DNA of 64,000 nucleotides from Symsagittifera roscoffensis (taxonomy: Eukaryota; Xenacoelomorpha; Acoela; Convolutidae), in contig NC_087062.1 in NCBI RefSeq assembly GCF_963678635.1, positions 97,701,705 through 97,765,704 of the forward strand, read 5' to 3'. This document shows, piece after piece, positions 1 to 11,629 of this stretch. Every line of letters starts with the position of its first letter. Within the stretch, counting starts at the first letter, position 1. The notes beneath the pieces were generated by a model. That model did no database searches and had not been told where the DNA came from. It saw only the letters and a list, made by a program, of their open reading frames with translations. Made by a program: the position numbers and the translations under genes.

Positions 1-960
1 TTACCATTATATAACACCCCTCATGACAACGAACTATGTAGTACCCAACTCTATTTTCTAACAACAGCACTAACCCCAAAACAATTCACGCAAACAGGAT
101 ACAGACAACAACTAATGAAACTCACCGCATTCAAATCTAATGATTATTCCAACGATTACTATGATCACAACATCATCTGCCCTAACGAAGACATCTTTCT
201 AAATGACGACCCGTTCGCTAACCCACAACTAACAGAGAAATTTTTCATAAAAACACCTTATGTTTTCACCATGAACACCTTTGATAAAAAATACGACAAT
301 GTCATTTCAACAGCACTCCGTGATATTCATGCTTATGAATCATTCTTAAACAAATTTTACCAATTTTCACTAACTTTCCATTTCCTCACACCCAAAGAAC
401 GTGATTTGCACTGTTCACACGTTGTTATGCTGAGAAAAAAACAAACACACACGTACACTTACTGCAAATTCATCCAACACCATTACACTCTTAAAAATAC
501 AGCAGGACAATTTCACATTAGATATCAATACATTAACTCTAAATACACCTCACCATTTTTTCTTAACTTCACCTATTGTATTAAAGATATTACCTACAAG
601 GCATCCTCCGAACTTACGATCCCATCACCCAGATGTATATATATTCTGTCCCCTAACCAAACTCCTCAATGTAGACGAAGCCCGCCCACTTATCGTCCCA
701 CACGAATTCCTCCAGCCCGTTGAAGTCCCAATCCTATAATTCATATATAATCAAAAACTCTATAATATTATTCAAAACACACCATATAAACTCTCACCCA
801 GCACTGAAGAGCACAACATCAATAAAGCACTCGAATCGCTTTGGCCACTTCTTCAGACTAAATGCACAATTCATTTACAAGCAAAATAACTAACCTCATC
901 AGACATCATTCACGACGTTTTCCCCCATGGCTTGTTCACCGACGATTACGTAGTATGATA
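1..960 (+). pseudogene. LTR element A: downstream ORF (uncharacterised), 5' end outside window
   Basis: An open frame runs from base 1 to 723, with a Met at 115. It is homologous to the minus-strand frame at 56465-57300 of element B: both carry a KQTHTY motif, a FIQH-x-Y motif and a block reading FLNFTYCIKD. Around base 650 a small deletion shifts the frame; the C-terminal part aligning with B (VPHEF, QPVE) continues in another frame to a TAA near 742. Beyond that stop, similarity to B resumes (SPSTEEH, LWPLLQTK) to about 950, so the ancestral ORF was longer. In element B this ORF lies downstream of pol, where an env or accessory gene would sit. I see no zinc knuckle, protease or polymerase motif and do not assign a function. 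Confidence 0.6.
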
Positions 961-1119
961 TAATTACTTTAATAATAAATTCGAACAAAACTAATCAATA
1001 ATATTCAATATTTTTTCTTTACAGGCACAATCATCAATTATCTACAAAACAAAAAGCAAAATAAAAAATAGAAACTTTTTATCAATTCATAAATTTCTAT
1101 TAACCAATTTTAATAATTG

Positions 1120-1265
1120 AAGTAGTAAAATTCTCCCGTACAAAGTAATAAATTAATATGAAAATTTATTCCCCCAAAGCAATAAATATTCATACAATTG
1201 AAAATAAATTAATAATTTTAGTCCCAAATCATGCAGTAACTTTCATAATTTTCAAGCAGTAAGTT
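1120..1265 (+). promoter_or_regulatory. Iterated GCARTAA motif upstream of LTR TATA-like box
   Basis: Variants of GCAGTAA or GCAATAAATT recur at about 20-40 bp spacing just upstream of the TATA-like region. The homologous LTR of element B (56130-56285, read as TTTACTGC on +) has about seven. Conservation of the iteration between diverged copies suggests a U3 enhancer, though this is inference. Confidence 0.4.
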
Positions 1266-1771
1266 AAACAAAAAATTGCCTATAAATTGCGAAAAAGCAG
1301 TACTAATCTTTTTGAAGACGCTTTTTTAATATATTCACTCGCTCACAAAATTCTATCCACAATCGCACAGCTCGCCCACCAAGAATTGTATAAAATAGTG
1401 AATTTAAGTTCTAACCTCACTGATAACAACTCTAAACAGTTTTATCACGTTACAAACTTTCCTTTAACCCGGTTGGAAAGGCATTATATAATAATCCAAA
1501 CTAACCAACGCAAGCTTACTAAACACCATAAACCACACCTAACAGCATGACACAGAGTAGAAAATGCACAGTACCCAAACTGTTTTAACACCAGCTTAAA
1601 ACTGGATAAATTATTCTTTTAAAGACTACTTTTAAGTCTGACCATGAAAGAACAAAACACCAAAAAGTCGAAAGAAAAAAACCCAAAACAAACAATTTGA
1701 TTTTCGAGAAAAAGACATAACTAAGACAACAAAAATACACTAGTAATAAAAAATAGCAAGATAGGTTGACT

Positions 1772-2262
1772 AAAACAGGACTTTTTTTAAAACAGGACGA
1801 AATATATTCTCCACTCCTGGCCTAACCCACCAGAGGGGACGTCCTGAGCATGCTCTATAGCCGGCCTAACCCACCGTGCTACATCCACGCTTTGTGACAC
1901 CCACGACTCTATTATTGACGAGAGTTATTCAAGTGTGAGTAGACCTTAAAAATAACCGAACTGAATAATAATAACGCTTTTGTGATAAACTAAGACAATA
2001 AAAAAAACACTAGTAATTAAAATAATAATAAAAAAACACTAGTAAAAACTAAAACAGGACTTTTTTTAAAACAGAACGAAATTTATTCTCCACTCCTGGC
2101 CTAACCCACCAGAGGGGACGTCCTGAGCATGCTCTATAGCCGGCCTAACCCACCTTGCTACATCCACGCTTTGTGACACCCACGACTCTATTTTTTTACT
2201 CTCTTCAAGTGTGAGTAGACCTTAAAAATAACCGAACTGAATAATAACGCTTTTGTGATAAA
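1772..2262 (+). repeat. 279-bp tandem duplication inside LTR A
   Basis: Copy 1 starts at 1772 and copy 2 at 2051. Both start AAAACAGGAC and contain the GC-rich block CCTAACCCACCAGAGGGGAC, and they share the tail CAAGTGTGAGTAGACC. Differences are few. Element B carries this block once (about 55480-55570, inverted), so the duplication is specific to A. Confidence 0.85.
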
Positions 2263-2928
2263 AATTAATACAAGATCACGACTAAAAAACAAAATTAACA
2301 AAGATTTATATATGTAAATAAAACAATGCAGTATTTAGATAATATTCAGCCCAATGACGAGCAGCAAGAAACTTGAAAACCCAATCACACTCTAAGTACG
2401 GAATGGCAAAGCCCACCTGACATGCTGCCTACAGTCACTACACTCAAAGGATTTAAAGTACGACTTGGCATCGCAGCAAAGGAAACCCATTGCAACAGAA
2501 CAATGGCCACCTCGACGTTCAACTATACGTACAGATCCGAGTCACTAGGCACTTCATCCAAAGTCAAACTAAATGCCACATTCGAACGAGACTGAGAATA
2601 GCAATGTCCCTATTCTCTAAAATCAACCAGATCAACATTCATCACAACCGATCAGAAGTCATAATATGACCTCCCGAAACTATCGTAATAACATCTCTTT
2701 TTCCAAACCAGAAAAAAGAATATGCTCGCACCCTCTAAAGGAAAAAAAACCTCATCCATCATTCACTACAATAGAACATTAAAAACAAAAATTCTCTGAA
2801 CCTTGGATGGGTGGAACCAGATCTAAACTATTATTTATCATTGGTTATTATTATGATATTTTATCTCTGTAAAGTATTGGATACCAACCAATCATACTCC
2901 ATCAAACTAACAACCCATTTATTTATAA

Positions 2929-2956
2929 GTGTTGAAACTACTTATAGTTTCAACAC
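2929..2956 (+). repeat. Perfect 11-bp stem hairpin in LTR A
   Basis: GTGTTGAAACT (2929-2939) pairs with AGTTTCAACAC (2946-2956) across a 6-nt loop. It lies just upstream of the conserved LTR terminal block. The equivalent B segment does not keep the perfect stem. Confidence 0.7.
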
Positions 2957-3185
2957 AGGGAAATTTGAATTAAACTTAGAATACAGTTGTTCTCACTCTG
3001 GAACTAGTTCGCGTAAAGCGGTGTACACTAGATCTATTGAGACTAGGAGATATAAGAGTAAGGTTAAGATTGGTATTAGACTAAGAAGTTGCACGAATCT
3101 ATCCGGCCGAAAATAAGATAGCATGACGAGCAGAGGGAAATTATCTGAAATTACTCTATGAGTACAGTAACCAATACATAACTCG

Positions 3186-4829
3186 TTGAAAAATTTTAAA
3201 AACTAAAACAATTCGCAACATTTTTTTCGGATTTTTTCATGAAAATTAATCAGGCCAATTTTTTTTAAAATCAAAAATCTGAAAAAAGAAACAGTCTTTT
3301 TTATGTGCAAAATAAGTATATAGCAAGCCCACATCACAGCAAAGCCTCTCCTGATTTGAAAAGACGCTAGTCGTGCAATTCCCATATATAACCCACACAC
3401 TTCATACAATTAGAAATCTGAATGAAAACAATAGGTCTAATACTCTCCTATAATTGTATTTCATGCAGTTAAAAATTTGAAAGAAAACATCATGTATTGG
3501 AAAATTGCATCTAATTCTTAAACAGGGGTACAACAGCGGTTCTCATTAATGAGCTAAACAGCTCGTATGTTGGTTCCTTTGTGGCTAAATGGTCTTTTAA
3601 ATTATATCTATTACTCTCCTATATATGAGAATTGTATGACAAGCTTTTTTCCAAAAATGAGAAATATATGATTATAGTTTTTTCATGGGTGGGAACAAAA
3701 TGGCTACCGAACAATAAAATCCTCAATGAACTAGATTCCGAAATAGGAGCATGAATTTTTTTTGCGGTTTTCACAAAAAAAGTTTTTGTACCAAAATCCG
3801 CTGTGTAATACCCTAAATTTTTGATGCGTTCTTCATCAACAAACTGATAAAACGTTTATACTAGTTGTAGGTTAGTGTCTTTATCTGATATCTGTCGATG
3901 TTTTTAACTCAAATATCTGCGTAAATAGTAACTGACTCGGGTTGACCGTAGACCCAAAATGTAGTCATACAATTCCATGAAAGGTTATATACAAATTGTA
4001 TCAAACAAACGTCATAAATTTTGCTACAGTGAGTGGTGTGATCGACTTTTATAAAAAATATATATAAAAGTTGGTGTATCGCCATAAAAAAGAAAAAAAT
4101 TCTGACAAAAAGCCTACTCATAGAATATCCAAATATGAGAAGTGTTTGAATAGAATTTTTTACCGGTCAACACTTTCTTTTCAAAAAAATTTCAATTTTT
4201 TTTTCCATTACAAATTTTTCAAGCGCAAGTAGGGTGTGTATTCAATTTATTATTTTCAAAAACTAATGTTTGGATTCAAGTTGAATTAGTTTGCGGTGTA
4301 CCGATAATTTTTTTCATTAATGCTCATTTTGACCATTCTTTTTGTATTGAAAAATTTTGTGAGCCTAGGGCAATGTGTGCTAAAAGAAAACTAAGAAAAA
4401 ACTGTTTTTAAATTTACTTTTTTGCTACTTTCCTTATTCATTATTTTGTTTGTGTAAGGCATCTATGTTCAGTTTTTTTTCCAGTGCAATGGAAATGCAA
4501 GTTCGTTTGTAACTTGTGTTTGATTACAAACATCCTTAAAACTTGACACGAAAAATTTTTTTTTCGGTGTATGGAAAAATGCTAGCCATGAAATTTCCAT
4601 AAATGGAAAATCAGTGACCATTGATTTTACAGGCCTTTATTTGTACTAGTGGATTTGGTCGTAAATTGTATGAGTAGAGATTTTCCAAAAATGAAAATAT
4701 TATAGTTAGTATTTCGGTCATTGGCGAATTTTTGAATATTGAAAGTAAACATATTTATTAGGGTAAACGATGAGATTGGTCGATGCGACTTTTTGTTGGA
4801 GCCGTTAGAAGTTAAACCAGTCTATAAAA
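3186..4829. other. Gene-free AT-rich stretch
   Basis: I see no convincing exon here. A CGGGTTGAC motif at about 3939, followed by GTCATACAATTC, resembles the left terminus of the inverted-repeat element at 49748. A CCGGTCAAC at about 4163 could be the partner end of a decayed copy. Confidence 0.4.
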
Positions 4830-5640
4830 AGCGCCCAGAATTTGTTTTTACAACCTTCTGACTGCTTGCACAATAGCAAAACAATAGTAGGCTTGATATG
4901 CCCACTTGTGCCTGGAGGTCCAAAACCATAATGCATCTAGTTCTGCGTTCCATTACTGGGACGGTGGCTCCCTTCAACACCCATCCTGTCGAACGTAGGA
5001 CTGTCTTCAAGTTTTGAGAAAAATGATCGGTTGTTGTAATCCACAAATTGTGCCGCCTAATTTAGTAGTTCTGGCGGTATAAAACTTGCTCTCGTGGATT
5101 TTATCATTTCTTCTGTTGTTGCCCAGATTAGTAAAGACACTGGACTTCCCGTGTCCACCATTCAATGTTTTATTTGGTTCTCGATTCGAACTTTTTTGGA
5201 TTTTGGGTCTCTAAGTAGATCGATTTTTTGTATTCGTTCTTTCTCCAAATTCGTTAGTCGGTCTGTTTCCTTCATTCTCTCCTTGACGTACATCGAGATC
5301 CTTTCCCCCTCTGGCAAATATGTCTGTACTGACATAATCTCGAACTCATCGCATGACCCAAAGTCTTCCACTATCAGATTACCTTCCTCCTTTCAGAATC
5401 TTCCGTTATTTCGCTTACTTGATGTGATCTGCACATTTTCTTGAAATGATTAGGTTTTTTGCAGTTCTTGCATGTCTTTCCCAAAGCCGGACAGGATTTC
5501 AGGTGTCCAGATTCAAATGTCTGTCCACGTCTATTGCAGGGTTTTGTTTGTCCATTTGAGGTTATAGATGTACTGCTGCTCTTTTGCTTTCTGTTATTTT
5601 CCCGTTTGAAACGATGTTTTCTGCTCCCTCCATTTGAGTA
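4830..5640 (-). pseudogene. Gypsy-type zinc-knuckle and protease remnant
   Basis: Read on the minus strand from 5640, a basic segment leads into two zinc-knuckle-like motifs. The first is degenerate (CNRRG...GHLKSC); the second is a clean CCHC box (CKNCKKPNHFKKMC). An acidic, charged stretch follows (about 5371-5162), then a protease active-site motif VDTGSPVS at about 5160, just after a stop codon. Downstream similarity fades by 4830. The order NC then PR is that of a Ty3/Gypsy Gag-Pol junction. Frameshifts and stops split it. No RT or LTRs are attached, so it is an isolated old fragment. Confidence 0.65.
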
Positions 5641-5973
5641 GTAGCAGTATCACATCATTGCTAGAGTTTCATGTTTTTTACTGATTTCATCAGCAAAAAA
5701 CTCCACGTATATAATCGACGATTTGAACCATGAAACTGGATTTTTAGGGGTTTATAATATTTTTTGTGAACACTTAAAAATCCACTAAAATCAATCATAA
5801 TCGATAATAATCCTCTTTTGATTTTAATAGAATCGATTACTTTTTCAAATGTGAATTGTTCAATCTATTTTTTGCGGCGTTCTCCAGCGTACAACCCTGT
5901 GTACCGCCCCATTCCCAACTTTCGCCATATGCCCCTACTTTTACGCCCGCCACCTCTTCCAACTCCCCCCCCC

Positions 5974-5997
5974 CCCACCCACACGCACACACATACA

Positions 5998-6041
<44 letters not shown>
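5974..6041. repeat. (CA)n microsatellite
   Basis: Mostly uninterrupted CA dinucleotides preceded by a C-run. Long shadow ORFs on both strands here are artefacts of the repeat. Confidence 0.9.
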
Positions 6042-6042
<1 letters not shown>

Positions 6043-6736
6043 ACTTTTCTCCCCCACACCTCTCCCTCACCCCATTTCACGTTTACACTCTCATCAAGCT
6101 TACCACTCTCAGGACTTTACTCCCCTCCCCCAATAGGGGGGAGTAGTAACGTGGGGATATCACAAAGTTTAGTCATTACGTTCAGGAACCAACCCCTTAG
6201 CTAAAAAAATTAAGATGAGGAATAATGAGGTAAGTAAATTTAATAAGGGAGGGTGCAACAAAAAGTCGATAAAAAACAAATTTTGAGAAAATAAAACAAG
6301 TTTAAAAAAACTTGTTAAGGAAAAATATCAAAAACAAAAACAGTTAACAATTATATCATCCAAAGTAAGTCTCGTTTTTGCTATTCTCTAATAAAACTTG
6401 TGTTGAGCCAAAAACAACGGTCACTTTATAAAAACGCTACACTCTGTTGTAGAAAAATTAAAAAAAATTCATAATCGCATAATCCTTGATAATCGATTGA
6501 AATTGATTTTTAATTTGAACAAAAGAGTGTATAATCCATTTTTAAACGCTTATAATCGATTATTTGGCTGCTTTTCCTACCCTTGCCCTACTTGCAAAGT
6601 TTTACAAAAACAAGTTCTGTTCACATTGTTCGATTCTTATGAAAAGTGACATACGGACTAATTAGACCATGACACACAAATTACCTTGCAAAACCACTCC
6701 TTACACCATAAAACTGATGCTCGTGTGAGGTGGGGA

Positions 6737-6765
6737 GGGGGGGGGGGGAGGGGAGGGGGGGGGGG
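6737..6765. repeat. Two long G-runs
   Basis: G12 (6737-6748) and G11 (6755-6765) are separated by a short G/A-rich spacer in otherwise AT-rich DNA. Confidence 0.85.
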
Positions 6766-7042
6766 AGTAAATGTTCGTATTATTTGTTTGGAAGTCATGA
6801 AAGCCCAATATAATCGATTTTTATCCATGAAGCTCTAGTGCGGGTCATATAAATTTTGACTTGTTATGGCAAAACATGTTTTGTCGATTAATTAGCAATT
6901 GAATCGGAAAAAGCCCTATCAATTTCGTAGGTGCCACTAAAAAAAACTTTTTTGTAAAAAATATACATAGTTGAAGTGCAGTTTTTTGCCGTTGGTGAGA
7001 TGATGAGATGAGTGGGATTTGATAGATAAACATAATTAGAAA

Positions 7043-7366
7043 CAGTAGCGGATTTAGGGGGGGGGGGGGGTACGGGGTTTTTCGACCCCCTGCCGACCCA
7101 AAGGGTCCACCTTTGAATTATTTTGAGATATATTTTTTTGTCTGACTGACCTTAAAATTTTTATTTTTCTAAAGGCGCCTTCGGCGCCAATCTATACTAA
7201 TTTTGAGGGGGGAGCGTGCCGAAAAAACACGTTTTTTTAGCCTTTTTGCATAAATTTGCATTTTTTGTTAAATTAGGGTCTTTATAGTGGTTTGGGAAGG
7301 CGGTTTATAGTGGTTCTTTTGAAAATCCGCCCCACTCCCCTCCAGAAATTCCTAGATCCGCGCCTG
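7043..7366. mobile_element. MITE S, full-length copy
   Basis: The left end CAGTAGCGGATTTAGG and the right end (reverse complement CAGGCGCGGATCTAGG) form imperfect terminal inverted repeats. Flanking octamers are attagaaa and attaaaac (6 of 8 identical), compatible with an 8-bp target duplication as in hAT elements. It contains G14 (7057-7070) and a GGCGCC-rich centre. Related copies lie at 25440-25753 (-), 28618-28800, 30480-30690, 35279-35470 and 49294 onward. Confidence 0.65.
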
Positions 7367-9189
7367 ATTAAAACGGTAACAGAGTGCTGAAGTGTATTTT
7401 GGCCTTGAAAAGTAAAATAAAATGTTCTTTTTTCAAGGTCAATACACTTTTAAGCACTACGCAAACTTTTCAGTTATATTTATTTAATAAACCACAACCA
7501 TCTCACCATCACACTTTTGTTTGATTTCAATAGTTTTGTTGGTTTGCAAACACAAACTTCAGTTTAATTATTATTTTATTACACTGCTGTGAAATTTAAT
7601 CTATCGGTTATTTCCGTTTGGCAACCAAACACGATTATGGCAATCGTTACTTTTCCCAGAGTCTTTGCAATAATTGTTTCATTGTGTAAGTCTTTTCATT
7701 GGAAAGGTGCTGGGCAATAACTACATGTATATTTAAAAAGTAGCTAGCCGGTTTTTAGTGAACTTTTAAGTTCTCATATGCCACATGTAAGGAAAATTAC
7801 AAACCTTAAAAAGTTCTAACATCAAATTAGCAACTATTCAACGTTTTTTAAGATAAATTTTGAATTCTTTTGTCTAATTATCAAAGAAAAATTTTTAATT
7901 TCTGCTGTTTTGTTCCTTGGAAAATAAATGATTTGCATTCAAAGCTAGAAAAAGTTCAAAACCTTGTTAAGATTAATGTATGTTTATTAAAAATTTTAGT
8001 TTCACTCACCCATGTAAGAAAATTACTGAGGAAGTACTATTTATCCATTAGAATAAAGTTTAATACTTCAACTTCTGTCGTTTTCCCCAAAGTTTTTTCC
8101 TCTTGTCGGGTAATGACACCGAAATTTTCAAAGAAACTGGTGACCTAATTTTTTCTTCCACTTTTTCACGGTTTTTTTTTTCAGTTTTTTTTTTGCTTTC
8201 TTAGCATACTAATGTAACATATAGGGTTTGGATTTTAAATAAAAACTAGAGTCACGGGACATAGAAGCTGCAACCTTCATTTTTCAAGCATTGAAATGAA
8301 CGATTTTTTTTCACGTGCCTGTTTTTTTTATTACTAATTTAGATTCACGGTTGTAAAGTTCACATATGATTAGCCGGATGAAGAACCGTGAAAATTATTT
8401 TAAAGCGTAGTTTGGTCAATGATTAAGAGGGCGACAGAAAATTGTTCTTGGTTCCAAAAATTCTCCGTAAACAGCACAAGCGGTTTGAAACTTTGGACCT
8501 AAACGCATTCGCTAAGGATTTCAGCTAGGCCGTCATGTGGTTTTTTGTTTCAGATAAAAAAATGACTAAAATTTTGGCAGGTTCTTCAACACAAATTGAC
8601 TGAAAGATCCGCAATTTATAGTGTAAAATGCACAAAATTGGAGCTACTTTTTGTTTCGTAGTTGAGTAGTTTTTGTAATCTTTTTTATCTGAAGAAAAAT
8701 TAGAATGAGGGCATAGCTGAGATCTTTAGCTTTCCATGAATAATTTTAGGCCCAAAGTTTTGAACAATTTAGGCTGTTTATCGGTGTTTTTACCACATTT
8801 CTCTGACGAACTTCATTTAAATGAAAAAACTACCACTTAAATCATATTTTTTTACGGTTTTTATCAAGTTACTGACTAACATGAGTTTCATCAATCATAA
8901 GTCAAATTTCAAATTTTCGACCGTGAACTCTTTTTAATGATGTAGAGAAAACGGTACAATCGTGAAACAAAATGTGCTTTTCAACGCGTGAAAACTAAAA
9001 CTATGAAAAACATGAAAGCCAAAACATGAAAGCCAAAACTAAAAACATGGAAGCCAGCTATTTTTTCCCGTGACTGTTTATTAAATGCCCTGAGGGTTTC
9101 TTGCCGATAACAGCCAGGCTTTTTCGGAAACATTTATGTCTCTAGACTAGTAAAAGAGTACCAGAGTCGACCCAATTGAGTTTAAGTCA
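7367..9189. other. Gene-free AT-rich stretch
   Basis: There are many short T- and A-runs and no exon, RNA gene or element that I can support. A short direct iteration of ACATGRAAGCCAAAAC lies near 9005-9055. Confidence 0.4.
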
Positions 9190-9330
9190 GGTGGGCTTTC
9201 TCATAGAATAATTTCGGAAAAGGTGCACCGTCTGTTCGTCGCGCTATCTTATTTTCGGCCGGATAGGTTCGTGCAACTTCTCAGTCTAATACCAGTCCTA
9301 ATCTTACCCATCTAGTGTGTACTGGTATTA
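9190..9330 (-). repeat. A/B-family LTR fragment
   Basis: The sequence from CTCATAG to CTAGTGTGTACTGG matches the terminal LTR block of element B (55150-55280), including CTATCTTATTTTCGGCCGG. It matches element A (2960-3150) in inverse orientation. It abuts the left side of element C. Confidence 0.75.
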
Positions 9331-9489
9331 TCAATAGGCGAAGAGTCAAGAATTTTTCTTAGGAAGCGCACATGTTAAACTAAGTTAAACTTATTCTGTT
9401 CTGGATGAAAAAAAAACCTTCAGCCTTACAAATTAATTCAAGTTTTAGTAGTGGATCAAGATTAATTAGTTCTAATTATTTTACCGAGA

Positions 9490-9609
9490 TTGCTATCAAG
9501 CGCACGTTACTTTAGCTTTAGTACCGAGAGTGTTGACAGGTTGTTGATTCCAGTTCGAGTCGCAATATCTTAGGATAAACTTGAATAAATAGAATAAAGC
9601 CGTATCACA
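9490..9609 (-). repeat. 3' LTR of element C (recognisable part)
   Basis: GCGCACGTTACTTTAGC through GAGTCGCAATATCTTAG to CCGTATCACA matches 16262-16375 and 16414-16533. The LTR start (TGTGATACGG on the minus strand) is at 9609, about 60 bp after the coding stop near 9667. The inner border is not clear. Confidence 0.75.
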
Positions 9610-9666
9610 TTCTGAAAAAGGAAACAGGAAAAAACTTTAAATGAAATCGAAAACTTTTGATACTTG

Positions 9667-10938
9667 ATATCAGTTTATTTTTTTGTTTTTTGGAGTCATT
9701 TTTGGTTTCACTACTGGTTCGCGTGGTTTCCCAGCACTAATGTTCCTTCTGGTTACTGTTTGCTCTTCGTCAGATGATGGAAAACTGCCAGATGAAATTT
9801 ACAACGCTCTTGAAGCGGTATACAGCTCTTCTGTCTGCGGTATATTTGGAGTTCTCGTGGCTCTCGTCCCTGCCTCCTAGACTGCGTTGATTGCATGACG
9901 TAGTGGGCTACTGTAGAATCTGGCTTGTCTTTTCATTCTGCCTGAGCTTCTCGATGAGTTTTATACGTTAGACTTAGTTTCTTATGTCTCTTGTGGTAGA
10001 TTCCGCGGTGCTGGTACTTCTCCATGAGGTTCAGCTTGACTCTCCTTGGCCGGTGATGTTTCTGGTTAACGCTCTCGTTTGTTCACTTCAGTACTCAATT
10101 TCATTTGTGGTGATTCTGGTAGTTTTTGTGTCTCGGTTTGGATGGATATCAGTTGGTGTGGTTCTGTGTGTTTGTGTGCCTCAGTTTGAATGGAAATTGG
10201 CTGTTTCGGCCTTGCTGGTACGATCTCTAGTTGCTTTTCTAAAGGTAAAGAAACTTGTCTTACTGGCGAATCTGGCAATGCTCCGGAAATTTCGGATGAT
10301 ATCGTGAGGTTCACTATCTTCCTCCTTGGAACCGTAGTAGATGCTTGAGCTGGTTCCAGATTCTCTCCCCCAGTTGACCTTGTCTAGCTAGAGCTGGCTG
10401 CTATGTTCGCTTGTCTCTTCTCTTGCGTTGCACTAGGGTATAGGAGTTGATCGTCCAATGAATTGGACTCCGAAGTTTCCACCGTCCACGGTAGAATCCT
10501 CACTGGTTTCAAGATCGTCCTTTGTGGTCCCTTCGGCGTGGACGTTGAAGTGCCCGCTTTTTTTGACGCTGAATCTAAATTCATGTTTTTAAGAGACATG
10601 AATTTTGGTTTGATAGAAAAATGGTTTTTCCTGATGACTTGCCCCTTCTCGGTATTAATTGTGTTTTCTGTGATCATTACAGTTTTATCCTTGAATACTT
10701 TGAAAAATAGTTTTCTCGATTTACTGAGCAACATTTTTCGATTCACTACATCCTTGTTTGGATTAAGAATAACATCATATTTGAAAAAAATTGACGGTTT
10801 AAGGCGGTTTGTCTGTTTCTCCCCTTTAACTCCGAACCTCAGCGTGCCTTGGTGTAGATCGTTCCGCAATGTAAAAGCAAAAAATGGATTCCTGTCCGTA
10901 AAGTTTCTAATAAATTTTGCTCCTCTCCCATGCTTCAA
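9667..10938 (-). pseudogene. Element C: post-integrase C-terminal region
   Basis: Basic, Ser/Thr/Pro-rich frames at 10938-10384, 10314-10066 and 9880-9667 follow the integrase. The first contains the blocks VILNPNKDVVNRK and SKKAGTSTSTPKGPQ; the last ends in a basic GKPREPVVKPK segment before the stop. The position corresponds to the tail of G1 at 23095-24284, which also contains a short basic and proline-rich block. This is probably the integrase chromatin-targeting or C-terminal domain plus tail, but no catalytic motif is present. Frame breaks separate the pieces. Confidence 0.5.
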
Positions 10939-11129
10939 CTGTTTCCTTATCTGTCTCCAGTCGCTGGCTGCCTTAGCCAGAGTTTCCAGCGTCCTCAGTC
11001 CTTGAGGCTACGGTGATCGTCGTTTGAATTTTGGTGATACGTCTCTGCTTGTTTCTCCACGGTGAATTACTTTGATTCTTGTTCGCGAGTACGACAATTT
11101 TCTCATCTGTTCAGGTGTCATCATTTAAT

Positions 11130-11628
11130 TTTTCAAATTTTACAATCTGAATTGTCCAAAAAATTGTCTCTTAAAAATGCAAAACATATATTTGGCTTCC
11201 GTCCAAATTGAAGTTCGAATGGTAATTTTTTCCGAAAAGGATGTTTGACCGTCCGAATGTCTTCAATGATATGTTCAAACGCGGATTGAATATCCGTGAA
11301 ATTGGGGTCCAGTTGCATGGTTCCAAATTTCCTCTCAATTGTTTGGATAGATCTTTCAACTAATCCTCAACCGCGGTGGTCTCCGACGTCTCTGTTTTAT
11401 TTCATTTTCCTTTCAATTTTCCTTTCAGTGTATTTTTGAAACCTGAATTTCGGTCCGTACGTATTGACTTTGGTGTTCTGCGTTTTTGGATATATACCTC
11501 TAAAATTTAAATGTTTTTCGTTACCCCGAAATGGTGAAATAGTTTTGGTGATTAATGCGGATGGATTTTTGAATAACCTTCTATCGCCACAAGAATATTT
11601 AACACTTCCCCTAATTGTCTAAAACCTC
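11130..11628 (-). pseudogene. Element C: integrase core, lower part
   Basis: On the minus strand the integrase core resumes with NILVAI(E)GYSK and continues with TPKSIRTDR, the second catalytic Asp region. The catalytic Glu segment falls in the frame-broken stretch around 11390-11340. A C-terminal block IRTVKHPFRKKLPFELQFGR then covers about 11260-11190. Stop codons and A-run frameshifts interrupt it. Confidence 0.6.
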
Positions 11629-11629
11629 G

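Larger units (their letters stand above)
965..3185 (+). repeat. 3' LTR region of element A
   Basis: This region matches element B (55116 to about 56460) in inverse orientation. Shared blocks are an AACCCGGTTGGAAAGG block at about 1467 followed by a TATATAAT-like box, a GC-rich block at about 1840-1910, and the terminal block 2930-3184 ending CCAATACATAACTC. It is longer than the B copy because of an internal 279-bp tandem duplication and other insertions. The left border is uncertain. The apparent ORFs inside it (around 1287-1550 and 2811-3116) are not genes. Confidence 0.6.

Noticed and set aside
5818-6204. Long open frames on both strands over the CA repeat
   Set aside because: Low-complexity (CA)n reads open in several frames; no other coding signal.
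9683-11005. Plus-strand frames at 9683, 9984 and 10463
   Set aside because: They are shadows of the minus-strand tail of element C.
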